Shown: positions 1 through 9,255, counted from the first letter of the stretch. The stretch is 32,738 nucleotides of DNA from Alphaproteobacteria bacterium (GCA_024742605.1 JANSYC010000043.1:1-32738), one strand, 5' to 3'. Made by a program: numbers and translations. Notes: a model not told the origin generated them from the sequence alone.

Positions 1-1
1 C

Positions 2-754
2 CGGACCCGTGTCTCCTTCGAAGCCGGTATGAAACGTCTCGGCGGCGAGGTCATCATGCTCAACGGGGGGGATCTCCAGATCGGGCGCGGCGAATCCGTG
101 CCCGATACCGCCCGCGTGCTGTCGCGCTATGTCGACTGCATCATGATCCGAACCTACAGTCACTCGACCCTGCTCGAGATGGCCGAGTACGCCTCGGTTC
201 CGGTGATCAACGGGCTGACGGACTCCACCCATCCCTGCCAGATCATGGCCGACGTGATGGCGTTCGAAGAGCATCGCGGACCGATCAAGGATCGGGTCAT
301 CGCCTGGTCCGGCGATGGCAACAACATGGCGGCCTCCTGGATCCATGCCGCGATTCAGTTCGATTTCGAACTTCGCATCGCATGCCCGCCCGAATTGGTG
401 CCCCCGAAATCGGTGATGGATTGGGCCAAGGCGCAGGGCGGACGGATTGTCATCACCCATGACGCCTCGGCGGCGGTCGACGGAGCGGATGCCGTCGTCA
501 CCGACACCTGGGTTTCAATGGGCGATGAGGAGACCAACCGTCACAACATGCTGGCGCCCTTCCAGGTCGACGGCGCGCTGATGGCAAAAGCCAAGCCGGA
601 TGCCGTGTTCATGCATTGCCTTCCCGCCCATCGCGGTGAGGAAGTTTCAGCCGAGGTCATCGACGGTCCGCAATCGATCGTCTGGGACGAGGCCGAGAAC
701 CGCATGCACTCGCAGATGGCGATCCTCAACTGGTGCTTATCGGACTCTAAATGA
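2..754 (+). CDS. argF: Ornithine carbamoyltransferase, 5'-truncated by window edge
   Basis: This enzyme carbamoylates L-ornithine with carbamoyl phosphate to give citrulline in cytoplasmic arginine synthesis. The reading frame is open from base 2 and starts inside the carbamoyl-phosphate site (visible R-T-R followed by VSFEAGM), so roughly the first 55-60 residues lie outside the window. Visible family signatures are S-T-H-P-C-Q in the middle and the ornithine-binding H-C-L-P-A-H-R-G loop near the C terminus. The ORF is intact to its TAA-less stop TGA, which overlaps the start of hslO by four bases (ATGA), so the two are translationally coupled. An argF-hslO pairing is common in alphaproteobacteria, which supports the taxonomic guess. 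Aspartate carbamoyltransferase is excluded by the HCLPAHRG motif. Confidence 0.95.
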   Translation, partial: RTRVSFEAGMKRLGGEVIMLNGGDLQIGRGESVPDTARVLSRYVDCIMIRTYSHSTLLEMAEYASVPVINGLTDSTHPCQIMADVMAFEEHRGPIKDRVIAWSGDGNNMAASWIHAAIQFDFELRIACPPELVPPKSVMDWAKAQGGRIVITHDASAAVDGADAVVTDTWVSMGDEETNRHNMLAPFQVDGALMAKAKPDAVFMHCLPAHRGEEVSAEVIDGPQSIVWDEAENRMHSQMAILNWCLSDSK

Positions 755-1707
755 CCCAATCTCAAGCTGCGCCGGACACCCTGTACGAAGCGACGGGGCG
801 CGATGACATTGTGCTGCCGTTTCAGATCGACCCGTACGGTGTGCGCGGACGATTGATACGGCTGGGCACGGTCGCGGAGACCGTGATCGGCCGGCACGGC
901 TATCCCGATGCAGTGGGTGCGATGTTGGGTGAGACCATGGCGTTGGCCGCTTGCTTGGCCGGCTCCTTGAAATACGAGGGCGTGTTCACGCTTCAGACCA
1001 CCAGTGACGGGCCGATCAAGACCCTGATGGCGGACATCACCAGCGGCGGGGCCATCCGGGCCTATGCCAATTTCAACGCCGACGCGGTGGCCGACCTGAC
1101 ACCATCGGACGTCGCCGCGCGGTCGGTGCCCCGCCTGATGGGCGGCGGCTATATCGCCTTCACCGTCGATCAGGGCGACGATACCGACCGGTACCAGGGC
1201 ATCGTCCAACTCGAAGGGCATACGCTGTCCGAGTGTACCCACGCCTATTTCCGGAACTCCGAACAGCTGGACGCGGGGATCCTTCTGGCCTGTCAGAAAG
1301 GCAAAGACGGCTGGCGGGCCGGTGCCTTGATGCTGCAGCGCCTGCCCTATCAACGGGATCTGCCGGGAAATCCGACCGAGGAGGACTACGACGACGGCTG
1401 GCACACCGCGATGACCCTGCTGAGCAGCGGAACCGCGGTTGAGCTGTTGGATCAGGATCTGTCTCCGGATCGTTTGCTGTACCGGCTGTTTCACGGCGAA
1501 GGGGTCCGTGCCTACCCGGCACAGGCGGTCAGCGCCACCTGCCGATGCTCGTCGGGTCGGGTCGAACGGGTCCTGAAATCCTTGAGCGACGAGGAACTTC
1601 GGGACCTGAAACAGGATGATCCGGATGTCAGTGTGACTTGCGAATTCTGCAAGACCGTTTATCGCTATGATGAGGATCAACTGGCCGAGCTTCGGAACGC
1701 CGACTGA
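751..1707 (+). CDS. hslO: Hsp33 redox-regulated molecular chaperone
   Basis: Hsp33 is a cytosolic holdase that becomes active when oxidation releases its zinc. The 318-residue product is close to the usual length. The C-terminal zinc/redox switch is complete: C264-x-C266 and C297-x2-C300, separated by a charged linker. The N-terminal substrate-binding domain carries the typical segments around G-E-T-M-A-L-A-A and L-Q-T-T-S-D-G-P-I. The ATG lies in the ATGA overlap with the argF stop, so it is probably co-transcribed with argF. No promoter was seen inside argF. Identification is firm. Confidence 0.96.
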   Translation: MTQSQAAPDTLYEATGRDDIVLPFQIDPYGVRGRLIRLGTVAETVIGRHGYPDAVGAMLGETMALAACLAGSLKYEGVFTLQTTSDGPIKTLMADITSGGAIRAYANFNADAVADLTPSDVAARSVPRLMGGGYIAFTVDQGDDTDRYQGIVQLEGHTLSECTHAYFRNSEQLDAGILLACQKGKDGWRAGALMLQRLPYQRDLPGNPTEEDYDDGWHTAMTLLSSGTAVELLDQDLSPDRLLYRLFHGEGVRAYPAQAVSATCRCSSGRVERVLKSLSDEELRDLKQDDPDVSVTCEFCKTVYRYDEDQLAELRNAD

Positions 1708-1749
1708 CCCGGCGAGCGAACCGGCTGCAATCAACCGGTGGAGTGCGAT

Positions 1750-2337
1750 GTGTTGACCGATCGCCGTGGGTTTCTTGTCCTTGCGGGTGCCGGGCTCTTG
1801 GTGGCTTGCGAGACCCCCAACCCGATCCAGACGTTCCCTCAGCTCAGCTTCGCGGGCCAGAACAGGATCCGATTGAATGTCGCGACCATTGAAGTTGTCG
1901 ATGAATATCGGATGCCGTTGAAGGAGCCCTATGTCGAACACCGGGCTCCGATCAACCCGAGCGCCGCGATCGAGCGCTGGGCGGCCGATGTGCTGCAGGC
2001 GGTCGGCACCGACGGAAAGGCGGTTCTGCGCATCACCGACGGCAGCCTGGTGGAGACGCCGCTGCAGGGCACCGAAGGGCTCAAAGGGTTGGTCACCACC
2101 GATCAGACCGAGCGATACGACGCGAGCGCGGCGGCCGTGCTTGAGATCTACAATTCCGGCGGCGCCCCGATGGGACAGGCCGAGGCCAAGGCAACGCGCT
2201 TCCAGACGGTTGAGGAAGGCATCTCCCTAAACCAGCGCGAACGGGTCTGGTACCGTCTGGTCGAAGACACCGTCCTGGATTTCTCACGCTCGATGGAAGT
2301 TGCGATCCGGACCTATCTGACCGCCTACGTGCGCTGA
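1750..2337 (+). CDS. Predicted Tat-type lipoprotein of unknown function
   Basis: I do not recognise the family with certainty. From the GTG at 1750 the product is 195 residues. A GGAG at 1740-1743 sits six bases upstream, which favours this start over the GTG at 1738 or the TTG at 1753. The N terminus has D-R-R-G-F-L, like a twin-arginine signal, then a short hydrophobic stretch ending in the lipobox L-V-A-C with the lipid cysteine at residue 20. The mature part has no further obvious membrane segment, so it should be a lipid-anchored periplasmic protein. It lies 42 bases after hslO on the same strand and may be read from the same transcript. Function is unknown. Confidence 0.75.
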   Translation: MLTDRRGFLVLAGAGLLVACETPNPIQTFPQLSFAGQNRIRLNVATIEVVDEYRMPLKEPYVEHRAPINPSAAIERWAADVLQAVGTDGKAVLRITDGSLVETPLQGTEGLKGLVTTDQTERYDASAAAVLEIYNSGGAPMGQAEAKATRFQTVEEGISLNQRERVWYRLVEDTVLDFSRSMEVAIRTYLTAYVR

Positions 2338-2407
2338 TCGGTGCGGGCTGCCGAACACATCGGATCGCGACACCGGCAAAGTGTCTGGTCCGGCATTGAT
2401 GATCGCG

Positions 2408-3202
2408 TCAAAAGACTCCGGCCGTCTGCTGCATCGGCACGCCTCGGAAGTCCAGAAGACTGACCGCCGGCGGCGCCAGTTCCCGAAGCAGTTTGCGCCG
2501 GATCTGTCCCTTGTAGTCTTGATAATCGAGCGCCTTGATCGCGAACGCGCCGAATCCGCCGATCAGCGCCTCTCGGAAGTAATCCGTGAGGCCCAGAACC
2601 TGATTCTCAATTCCCAGGGCATTGATGGTGATGCCCTGTTCGATCACGTAGTTGCGGGTCACCGACAGTGCGGGCCCCTGATTGTTGTACCCGTCGCCGG
2701 AGAGATCGATCACCTGGCGGGTCGCGACAAACGGGGCCGCTTTGAGAAGTTCGCTGCCGAACAGGATGGCGGACGAAATCGAAGTCGCGCCGGTATTGAT
2801 CAGACGCGGTGCCGCGTCGATCCGGTCCGCGAAGGCCTGTGCCTCGGCCTCGCTGGTGATGCGGGTCCAAGGGATGCTCAGGCGCTGCTGGTCGGAGCCG
2901 GACCATTCGATCATGGCCACCGCGATCGACCTGTTCGGGCCATCGAGGATGGCTTCGGCGAGCTGGACATCCCGAAAAGCAAGCGCCAGTCCCTGGAGCT
3001 GCAGGTTGAACTCGTTGAAGTCGACGCTGGCGGAGCTGTCCACCGCCAGGACCAGCGCCACATCCACAAGTGCGCCATTCTGCGCCCGGCTCGATGCCGC
3101 GGGTGCGAGCGCCAGGCCCATGGCGAAGGCCAGGATCGCCAGTGGCCTGCAATGCCTCATGATCCGAATTGTGAATCGGCTTAAGGTCACCATGTCTGTC
3201 AC
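2408..3202 (-). CDS. DUF1194 (vWA-like) secreted protein, downstream copy
   Basis: This is a DUF1194-family protein, related to von Willebrand factor A domains. It is 264 residues long with an N-terminal hydrophobic signal ending near A-S-S-R-A-Q, so periplasmic or secreted location is likely. Directly after the signal comes a MIDAS-like D-S-S-A-S motif, then the family features W-S-G-S, G-A-T-S-I and V-I-D-L-S-G-D-G-Y-N-N-Q-G. The ATG overlaps the TGA of the upstream paralogue by four bases. An internal ATG 14 codons later would give a more standard signal peptide. The family has no well-established function; a metal-dependent protein-binding role is inferred from the fold. Confidence 0.88.
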   Translation of the reverse strand: MTDMVTLSRFTIRIMRHCRPLAILAFAMGLALAPAASSRAQNGALVDVALVLAVDSSASVDFNEFNLQLQGLALAFRDVQLAEAILDGPNRSIAVAMIEWSGSDQQRLSIPWTRITSEAEAQAFADRIDAAPRLINTGATSISSAILFGSELLKAAPFVATRQVIDLSGDGYNNQGPALSVTRNYVIEQGITINALGIENQVLGLTDYFREALIGGFGAFAIKALDYQDYKGQIRRKLLRELAPPAVSLLDFRGVPMQQTAGVF

Positions 3203-3996
3203 TTCCGAACGAGTTGCCTTTCGCTGGTCTTCATCGCGCGATTCAAAGGCGCAAACATGGCAAAATCCCGCTCTTCAAACGGACTGCCAAAATCATCACT
3301 GACCGTTAGGCTTCGGATTTCCCGGATCAGCTTGCGATTGATGGCGGAAGCATAGTCCGCGTAGTCCTCCGCGATTTGCACAAAGGCGCCAACCCCGCCG
3401 ATCACCCGATCTTCGTAATAGTAGTTCAGCGTGGGATGCTCGTTCAGGATCGCCAGTGCATTGATCGTGACCCCCTGACCAATCACCGCCCGGCGCACGA
3501 TCCGTACGTCCATGCCCTGGTTGTTGCGCCCGTCGCCCGAGAGATCGATCACCTGGCGATTTGCCTCAAACGGAGCGCTCCGCAGCAAGGAGTTGCCGAA
3601 AGAGAGCGCACCCGCGATCGAGGTCGCACCCGTCGGGATCGACCGTCCGAGATCCGAGATCCGACGGGACAGGGCCAATACGTCGGACGTGCTCTCCAGC
3701 AGAGTCCAGCCGATATCGACCTGCTGCTGCACCTCACCGGACCACTCGAACACCGTTACGGCGATCCGCTTCAGCGGCCCGCCCTGGATCGCCTCGACAA
3801 CCTTCGGGTCCCGAAACGCGGCCGCCAAACCGTCGCGCTGCAAGGCGAACTCGGCCGCATCGACGCTGGCAGAGCTGTCGAGCGCCAGCACCAAATTCAG
3901 ATCGACCGGAACCTGCGCGACGCTCGTGCGCGGCGCCATAAGGCCGACGGCGAGTATGAGCGGCGCAAGGCTGAAAAGGTGTGGAAAACATCGCAT
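3199..3996 (-). CDS. DUF1194 (vWA-like) secreted protein, upstream copy
   Basis: This 265-residue DUF1194 protein is a paralogue of the gene directly downstream. It has a clear signal peptide (positive start, hydrophobic core, cleavage near S-V-A-Q), then the MIDAS-like D-S-S-A-S-V-D, W-S-G-E, G-A-T-S-I-A-G and V-I-D-L-S-G-D-G-R-N-N-Q-G. The two copies align over their full length but differ at many positions, indicating an old tandem duplication. This copy is promoter-proximal; its start is divergent from the molybdenum-hydroxylase operon across a 140-bp gap. Function unknown. Confidence 0.88.
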   Translation of the reverse strand: MRCFPHLFSLAPLILAVGLMAPRTSVAQVPVDLNLVLALDSSASVDAAEFALQRDGLAAAFRDPKVVEAIQGGPLKRIAVTVFEWSGEVQQQVDIGWTLLESTSDVLALSRRISDLGRSIPTGATSIAGALSFGNSLLRSAPFEANRQVIDLSGDGRNNQGMDVRIVRRAVIGQGVTINALAILNEHPTLNYYYEDRVIGGVGAFVQIAEDYADYASAINRKLIREIRSLTVSDDFGSPFEERDFAMFAPLNRAMKTSERQLVRK

Positions 3997-4053
3997 ACCG
4001 AAAGAGTTGCACCGGGCAGGCTCAGAATCCAGTCACCGTAAGGTGCGAGGCGC

Positions 4054-4079
4054 TTGACCGGCCGAACCAGCAGGGTCAA
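4054..4079. promoter_or_regulatory. Perfect dyad TTGACC-N14-GGTCAA, candidate operator
   Basis: TTGACC at 4054-4059 and GGTCAA at 4074-4079 form a perfect inverted repeat whose half-site centres are 20 bp apart, about two helical turns. It sits in the 140-bp gap between the divergent DUF1194 pair and the molybdenum hydroxylase operon. That position suits a dimeric regulator controlling one or both directions. No regulator is encoded beside it; the nearest is the MarR gene at about 11.1-11.5 kb. This is inference from symmetry and location only. Confidence 0.35.
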
Positions 4080-4136
4080 TGTTTGTTTGTAGGCTAATGA
4101 ATATGGTCTTCCTTTCCAGGCATCGGAGCCCTCTGC

Positions 4137-4976
4137 ATGGCGGCCTATTTCCAACCGCGAAACCTGCAGGACGCCCTCTCGGCCATGAACGACGGACGCT
4201 GGACCGTTCTGGCCGGCGGCACCGACCATTTTCCGGCCCGGGTCACCCACGTCCCGGACGAGTCCCTTCTGGATGTGACGGCAGTCCCGGAATTGCGGGG
4301 CATCTCACACTCCGAGACCGGTATCAGAATCGGTGCCGCCACCACCTGGACCGATCTCGTTGAGGCCGCCCTGCCTGCTGCCTGCGCCGGTCTGACGGCG
4401 GCGGCCCGCGAGGTAGGCGGAATCCAAATCCAGAACCGGGGCACGATCGGCGGCAATGTCTGTAACGCCTCCCCCGCCGCCGACGGTATTCCCGCCCTTC
4501 TATCTCTAGACGCACAGATCGAACTGGCCTCGCTCTCCGGGCATCGCACGCTCCCGCTCTCGGATTTCGTGATCGGCAATCGAACGACAACGGCCCGGCC
4601 CGATGAACTTCTGGTGGCCCTCCACCTCCCGGCAACCGCCCTGACCGGCCAGGGGGCCTTCGTGAAACTGGGCGCCCGGCGCTATCTGGTGATCTCGATC
4701 GTGATGGTGGCGGGGACCCTCGACCTCGCAGATGACGGAACCATCGAGACTGCACGGATCGCGATTGGGGCCTGCTCGGCGGTGGCACTGCGTATGACCG
4801 CGCTGGAAGCGGCCTTGATCGGCGCCAGGCCTGCCGAGGCATTGGAGCGTCTGGATACCAGCCACTTCGCAGGTCTTTCACCGATCGAAGACCCGCGCGG
4901 CGACCCGGCCTACCGGAACGACGCGGCCCTCACCCTCACCCGCCGCTGTCTGGCGCGCCTGGCGGAGGCGGCGTGA
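4137..4976 (+). CDS. FAD-binding subunit of a xanthine dehydrogenase-family molybdenum hydroxylase
   Basis: This is the FAD-binding (CoxM/XdhB-like) subunit, 279 residues, which passes electrons from the iron-sulfur clusters of its partner to an acceptor. The N terminus has the P-loop-like FAD motif A-G-G-T-D-H at about residues 22-27. The second FAD motif, T-I-G-G-N-V-C-N-A-S-P-A-A-D, follows at about residues 104-117. It lacks the extra cysteine-rich insert of 4-hydroxybenzoyl-CoA reductase. A GGAG eight bases before the ATG supports the start. It is the first gene of a coupled set; its stop overlaps the start of the catalytic subunit. The substrate cannot be read from this subunit. Confidence 0.92.
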   Translation: MAAYFQPRNLQDALSAMNDGRWTVLAGGTDHFPARVTHVPDESLLDVTAVPELRGISHSETGIRIGAATTWTDLVEAALPAACAGLTAAAREVGGIQIQNRGTIGGNVCNASPAADGIPALLSLDAQIELASLSGHRTLPLSDFVIGNRTTTARPDELLVALHLPATALTGQGAFVKLGARRYLVISIVMVAGTLDLADDGTIETARIAIGACSAVALRMTALEAALIGARPAEALERLDTSHFAGLSPIEDPRGDPAYRNDAALTLTRRCLARLAEAA

Positions 4977-7717
4977 TGCGGGTCACCGTCAATGGTGCCG
5001 ACCATACCCTGACCTGCGACGGCGGACGCCGGCTGTCGCGCGTGCTGCGGGAAGACTTGGGGCTGACAGGAACCAAAATCGGCTGCGACGCAGGCGACTG
5101 TGGGGCCTGCACGGTCCTGATGGATGGCCGTCAGGTCTGCGCCTGTCTGGTTCCTGCCGCCCATGCGGATGGCACCGCGATCACCACCGTGGAAGGTTTG
5201 GCCGAAGAGGATGGACGCCTCTCCGCTCTCCAGCGTGCCTTCCATCGCCACGGTGCGGCGCAATGCGGAATCTGCACCCCCGGGATGCTGATTGCGGCCC
5301 ACGATCTGTTGACCCGAGAACTGCATCCCAGCGTGCGGCAGGTTCAGGACGCACTCGGCGGCGTGCTGTGCCGCTGCACCGGCTATCAGAAGATCGTCGA
5401 GGCGGTACTGGACGTGACCTCGAATGCCCCCGATCCGGCGCTGCCCGACAGCGGTGCCGCGGTCGGCGCGCGGGTCGCACGGTTGGATGGCACGGACAAA
5501 CTGAACGGCCGAGACCTCTACGGTGACGATCAGCGACCGGCGGACGCGCTGTGGTTGCGGATCGTCCGATCGCCCCATGCGTTTGCACATTTCGAACTGG
5601 GGGATTCGGAGGCCTGGACGAGGGCGACACCCGGCGTCGCAGCGGTTCTGACAGCCGCCGATATCCCCGGTGCCAACAGTTTCGGGATCTATCCCACACT
5701 CAAGGATCAACCAGTTCTGGCCGAGGGCTTTGTGCGCTATCGCGGTGAGGCGGTCGCGATCGTGGCCTTCGAGACCCGGATCGCGGGCGAAACAACCGAT
5801 CTGGCCTCGTTCCCGGTCGCTTGGACCGCGCACGACGCTGTGGTCGGGATCGACGCCGGCCTGCACGCGGACGCCCCGCGTCTGCACGACGACAGCCCCG
5901 GAAACGTGCTGATCAGAGGCCGCGTCGCGTGCGGCGATGTGGACACGGCCCTGGCGTCGGCCGCCCATGTGATTTCCGGAGACTTCCGCACCGGTTTTGT
6001 CGAACATGCCTATATCGAGCCGGAAAGCGGGTGGGCCCGAAGAGCGGGAGATCGGGTCGAACTGCGGGTCTCGACCCAAACGCCCTACATGGACCGGGAC
6101 GAAGTCGCCCACGTTCTGGGTCTTGATCAGGAGCGGGTGCGGGTCATCCCGTCGGCGGTCGGCGGTGGGTTCGGCGGCAAGCTGGACCAGTCGGTGCAAT
6201 TGCCTCTGGCGGTGGCCGCCTGGGTTCTGAACCGCCCTGTGGCGATGCTCTACACGCGGCCGGAAAGCATGGCCGCCACCACCAAGCGCCATCCGTCCCG
6301 CATCTCGGCCAAACTCGGAATTGACGCCGAAGGGGTATTGCAGGCTCTCAGCTTTCACGGCGACTTCGACACCGGGGCTTATGCGTCCTGGGGACCGACC
6401 GTCGCCGGACGGGTTCCGGTCCATGCTCCGGGTCCGTATCGGCTGCCGCATGTCACCGCGACCAGTGCCGCGGTCTACACCAACGGCCCGCCGTCCGGCG
6501 CCTTCCGCGGGTTCGGCGTGCCGCAAGCCGCGATTGCGACCGAGATGCTGATGGACCAGGCCGCCGATCGCGTGGGTCTCGACCGCTTGGAGTTCCGGCT
6601 GCGCAACGCCCTGCGCGCGGGCGACCGGACCGCCACCGGTCAGGTGATAGAGGCGTCGGTCGGACTGGCCGCATGCCTCGAACAGCTCAAACCCCATTGG
6701 CAGCGGTATCTGGACGAGGCCGCTACCGCCAACCGAACCTCCGGGCCGCTCCGCACCGGCGTCGGGATCGGGTGCATGTGGTACGGCTGTGGCAATACGG
6801 CGCTGGCCAACCCCTCCATCATGCGGCTCGGGCTCCGCGCGGACGGACGGCTGACGCTCTACAACGGGGCCGTCGATATCGGCCAGGGTACCTATACGAT
6901 CATGGCCCAGATCGCCGCCGACGCGCTCGGCGCGCCGCTTGACCGGGTCACTCAGGTCTTCGGCGACACCGACCGGACCGCCGACGCCGGCAAGACCTCC
7001 GCCTCCCGACAGACCTTCGTTTCGGGCAAGGCCTCGGAACTCGCGGGTACGGACCTTCGGACACAGGTGCTGCGTCATACGAATGCGGGCGAAGACGCGG
7101 AACTGGTGTTCGAGGATGGCGGCGTGTTTGTGATCGAAGCCGGCCGGCGCCGCGCGATCGATCTCTCGGCGCTTCCAGCGAATGAGGAAGGCGACGTCAT
7201 GACCGGCGAAGGCACCTTTGATCCTCCGACCCAACCGCTCGACGCCGACGGTCAAGGCGTTCCCTACGCCACCTATGCGTTCGCGGCTCAGATCGCTTTG
7301 GTGCGGGTCGATACCGAACTCGGCACCGTCACGGTTGAGAAGATGGTCGCCGCCCATGATGTGGGACGCGCGGTCAACCCGACCCTGGTCGAGGGCCAGA
7401 TCCACGGCGGCATCGCCCAGGGCCTCGGGCTCGCGCTGATGGAGGAATATCTGCCGGGCCGGACCGAAAATCTGCACGACTACCTGATCCCCACCTTCGG
7501 AGACATGCCGCAGATCGAATGCCTGTTGATCGAGGACCCCGAACCGCTGGGGCCGTACGGGGCAAAAGGCATAGGTGAGCCGGCCCTGGTCCCGACCGCG
7601 CCGGCGATTCTTGGCGCGATACGGCATGCGACCGGGGTGGTCTGCCGTCAGGTCCCGGTTCTGCCGCACCGCCTGCGGGCCTGGATCAAAGCGGGCGACG
7701 CGGAGGCGGCGGAATGA
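4976..7717 (+). CDS. Fused [2Fe-2S]/molybdopterin catalytic subunit of a molybdenum hydroxylase
   Basis: This 913-residue protein joins the two iron-sulfur domains and the molybdenum domain of the xanthine dehydrogenase family, which many relatives split in two. The plant-type [2Fe-2S] cluster uses C37, C42, C45 and C57. The second cluster uses C97-x2-C100 and C132-x-C134. Molybdopterin motifs follow: G-G-G-F-G-G-K near residue 395, G-A-F-R-G-F-G about 100 residues later, and the C-terminal G-I-G-E-P-A-L with the likely catalytic glutamate at about 868. GGAGG at 4964-4968 favours the ATG at 4976 over the GTG at 4973. Such enzymes hydroxylate purines, N-heteroaromatics or aldehydes using water. 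The reductase next door suggests a nicotinate-like ring, but the substrate is inferred, and xanthine or an aldehyde remain possible. Confidence 0.93.
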   Translation: MRVTVNGADHTLTCDGGRRLSRVLREDLGLTGTKIGCDAGDCGACTVLMDGRQVCACLVPAAHADGTAITTVEGLAEEDGRLSALQRAFHRHGAAQCGICTPGMLIAAHDLLTRELHPSVRQVQDALGGVLCRCTGYQKIVEAVLDVTSNAPDPALPDSGAAVGARVARLDGTDKLNGRDLYGDDQRPADALWLRIVRSPHAFAHFELGDSEAWTRATPGVAAVLTAADIPGANSFGIYPTLKDQPVLAEGFVRYRGEAVAIVAFETRIAGETTDLASFPVAWTAHDAVVGIDAGLHADAPRLHDDSPGNVLIRGRVACGDVDTALASAAHVISGDFRTGFVEHAYIEPESGWARRAGDRVELRVSTQTPYMDRDEVAHVLGLDQERVRVIPSAVGGGFGGKLDQSVQLPLAVAAWVLNRPVAMLYTRPESMAATTKRHPSRISAKLGIDAEGVLQALSFHGDFDTGAYASWGPTVAGRVPVHAPGPYRLPHVTATSAAVYTNGPPSGAFRGFGVPQAAIATEMLMDQAADRVGLDRLEFRLRNALRAGDRTATGQVIEASVGLAACLEQLKPHWQRYLDEAATANRTSGPLRTGVGIGCMWYGCGNTALANPSIMRLGLRADGRLTLYNGAVDIGQGTYTIMAQIAADALGAPLDRVTQVFGDTDRTADAGKTSASRQTFVSGKASELAGTDLRTQVLRHTNAGEDAELVFEDGGVFVIEAGRRRAIDLSALPANEEGDVMTGEGTFDPPTQPLDADGQGVPYATYAFAAQIALVRVDTELGTVTVEKMVAAHDVGRAVNPTLVEGQIHGGIAQGLGLALMEEYLPGRTENLHDYLIPTFGDMPQIECLLIEDPEPLGPYGAKGIGEPALVPTAPAILGAIRHATGVVCRQVPVLPHRLRAWIKAGDAEAAE

Positions 7718-9255
7718 GCGCGCAACTTGGCACCGCGATGGACGAGGGCGGCGAGATCATCCGCTGCGATGCCTGCCCGGTGCTCTGTCGGATCCGGAAA
7801 GGCAAGACCGGCGCCTGCGACCGCTATGCAAATCACGACGGTGCGCTCGTCCGGCTCGACCCCTTGGTGATCACCGAACGCGCGCTGGACAGGGATGGCG
7901 GCCTGGTCCCATTTGCGCGCGGCGCAGCAGACTGGTCGGGCGATGTGCTTGCTCGCCCCGCTGTCGACACCTCCAGACCGGGTTCGGTCTTCGTCACCGG
8001 CATCGGCTCCGGGACAACCTATCCCGACTACAAACCGGCCCCCTTCATCGTCGCGAGCGAGTGGGAGGGGGTGGATACCGTCACCGTGGTGACCGAGGGG
8101 ATCTTCAGCTATTGCGGCGTCAAGGTGAAGATCGACACCGACCGTCATCTGGGGCCCGAACAGGCGCTGGTGCGGGTGGACGGTGAACCGATCGGCCATG
8201 TCACGACGGCGGAGTACGGCAGTCAGATGCTGTCGCTCGGAGGCGTCCGGCATCTGACCGGCGGTTCCAAGAAAGAGGGCACGGTTACCTGCGCCGCTCT
8301 TCTGGCGCTGTGCAATGGTGACGCGGTCGAGGTCACCATTGACGAGGGATCGACCGTGGTGATCCAGGCCGGCAAGCCGCCAATCGTGGACGGCCAGGCC
8401 GAGGCCCGGATGCGGGTCGGGTGCGGGTCGGCGGCGATCGGGATCTTCGCGCGCCAGTGGCTCGGGCATGCCGACGAGGTCATCGTGGTCGACGACCACA
8501 TCACTGGCGTGCTGTCGGAACATCAGGCGGGTCGGTTCCTGGACATGCGTCCCGGAGGGATCCGGGTGCGCGGGCGCAAATCGACGCCCGGCCGCTATTT
8601 CCAGGTTGCGGGCCATGGTGCCGGCTGGGGCGGGACGGATGTGACCGATCCTCTGAGCATCATCGAGAAGGTCGACAGCAAGACAGCCTGGCCCGGAGAG
8701 CGGATCCTGATGGTCTCCACCACCGGCGAGGATTCGGCCTATTTCGAATTGGACGACGGACTTCGGTTCGTCGAGCGCCCGATGCCCGACCCCTTGCGCC
8801 TGGTGGTTGACCGGATCGCCGAGAACTGCGAGCCAGCACTGTGCACCGTCCTGTTCATGGCTGGTGCCGGTGGCAGCCTGCGCGCAGGAGCGACGGAAAA
8901 TCCGGTTCTGCTGACCCGGTCGGTCCAGGATCTCATGACCCGGGTCACGGTCGGAGGAGCGCCGGTCTACGTGTGGCCCGGCGGCGGGATCACCTTGATG
9001 GTGGACGTCACGCGGGTCCCGAAAGGCGCGTTCGGGTACGTTCCCACCCCGGCTCTGGTTGCGCCGATCGAGTTCACCCTGCCCCGCTGGGCCTATGAGG
9101 AGTTGGGAGGGTATACGGACGATATCCGAACGGTTGAAAATATCCTTATGGAAATTAAGGACTTGCGCAGCGACACCGGGCATGGCGAAAATCCGTGGCC
9201 GTTGGAGCCTCAATTCAAGAGCGCGCATCGGGGCAACCAGGAGGTGCGCGGTTGA
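7714..9255 (+). CDS. 6-hydroxynicotinate reductase-like iron-sulfur protein
   Basis: The product is 513 residues and resembles proteins annotated as 6-hydroxynicotinate reductase (Hnr), which in the Eubacterium barkeri nicotinate pathway reduces the hydroxylated pyridine ring. The N terminus holds C18-x2-C21-x3-C25-x9-C35, a plausible [4Fe-4S] site. Other cysteines are at 134, 193, 200, 237, 372 and 377. Residues 391-394 read A-G-A-T, similar to but not matching the S/T-G-A-T/S flavinylation motif of ApbE targets. The ATG lies in an ATGA overlap with the hydroxylase stop, and its own stop overlaps the UPF0280 start. This coupling ties it to the hydroxylase. The name rests on recalled family resemblance, not a search; no enamidase or later pathway enzyme is in the window. 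Confidence 0.6.
   Translation: MSAQLGTAMDEGGEIIRCDACPVLCRIRKGKTGACDRYANHDGALVRLDPLVITERALDRDGGLVPFARGAADWSGDVLARPAVDTSRPGSVFVTGIGSGTTYPDYKPAPFIVASEWEGVDTVTVVTEGIFSYCGVKVKIDTDRHLGPEQALVRVDGEPIGHVTTAEYGSQMLSLGGVRHLTGGSKKEGTVTCAALLALCNGDAVEVTIDEGSTVVIQAGKPPIVDGQAEARMRVGCGSAAIGIFARQWLGHADEVIVVDDHITGVLSEHQAGRFLDMRPGGIRVRGRKSTPGRYFQVAGHGAGWGGTDVTDPLSIIEKVDSKTAWPGERILMVSTTGEDSAYFELDDGLRFVERPMPDPLRLVVDRIAENCEPALCTVLFMAGAGGSLRAGATENPVLLTRSVQDLMTRVTVGGAPVYVWPGGGITLMVDVTRVPKGAFGYVPTPALVAPIEFTLPRWAYEELGGYTDDIRTVENILMEIKDLRSDTGHGENPWPLEPQFKSAHRGNQEVRG

Noticed and set aside
541-1941. Minus-strand open frame of 466 codons opposite argF and hslO
   Set aside because: It crosses several real genes, has no recognisable motif, and is a shadow of GC-rich codon usage.
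4910-7669. Minus-strand open frame of 919 codons opposite the molybdenum hydroxylase gene
   Set aside because: It mirrors almost the full length of a gene with clear motifs. Its product is rich in G, R, H and Q with no domain, as expected from codon bias in GC-rich DNA.
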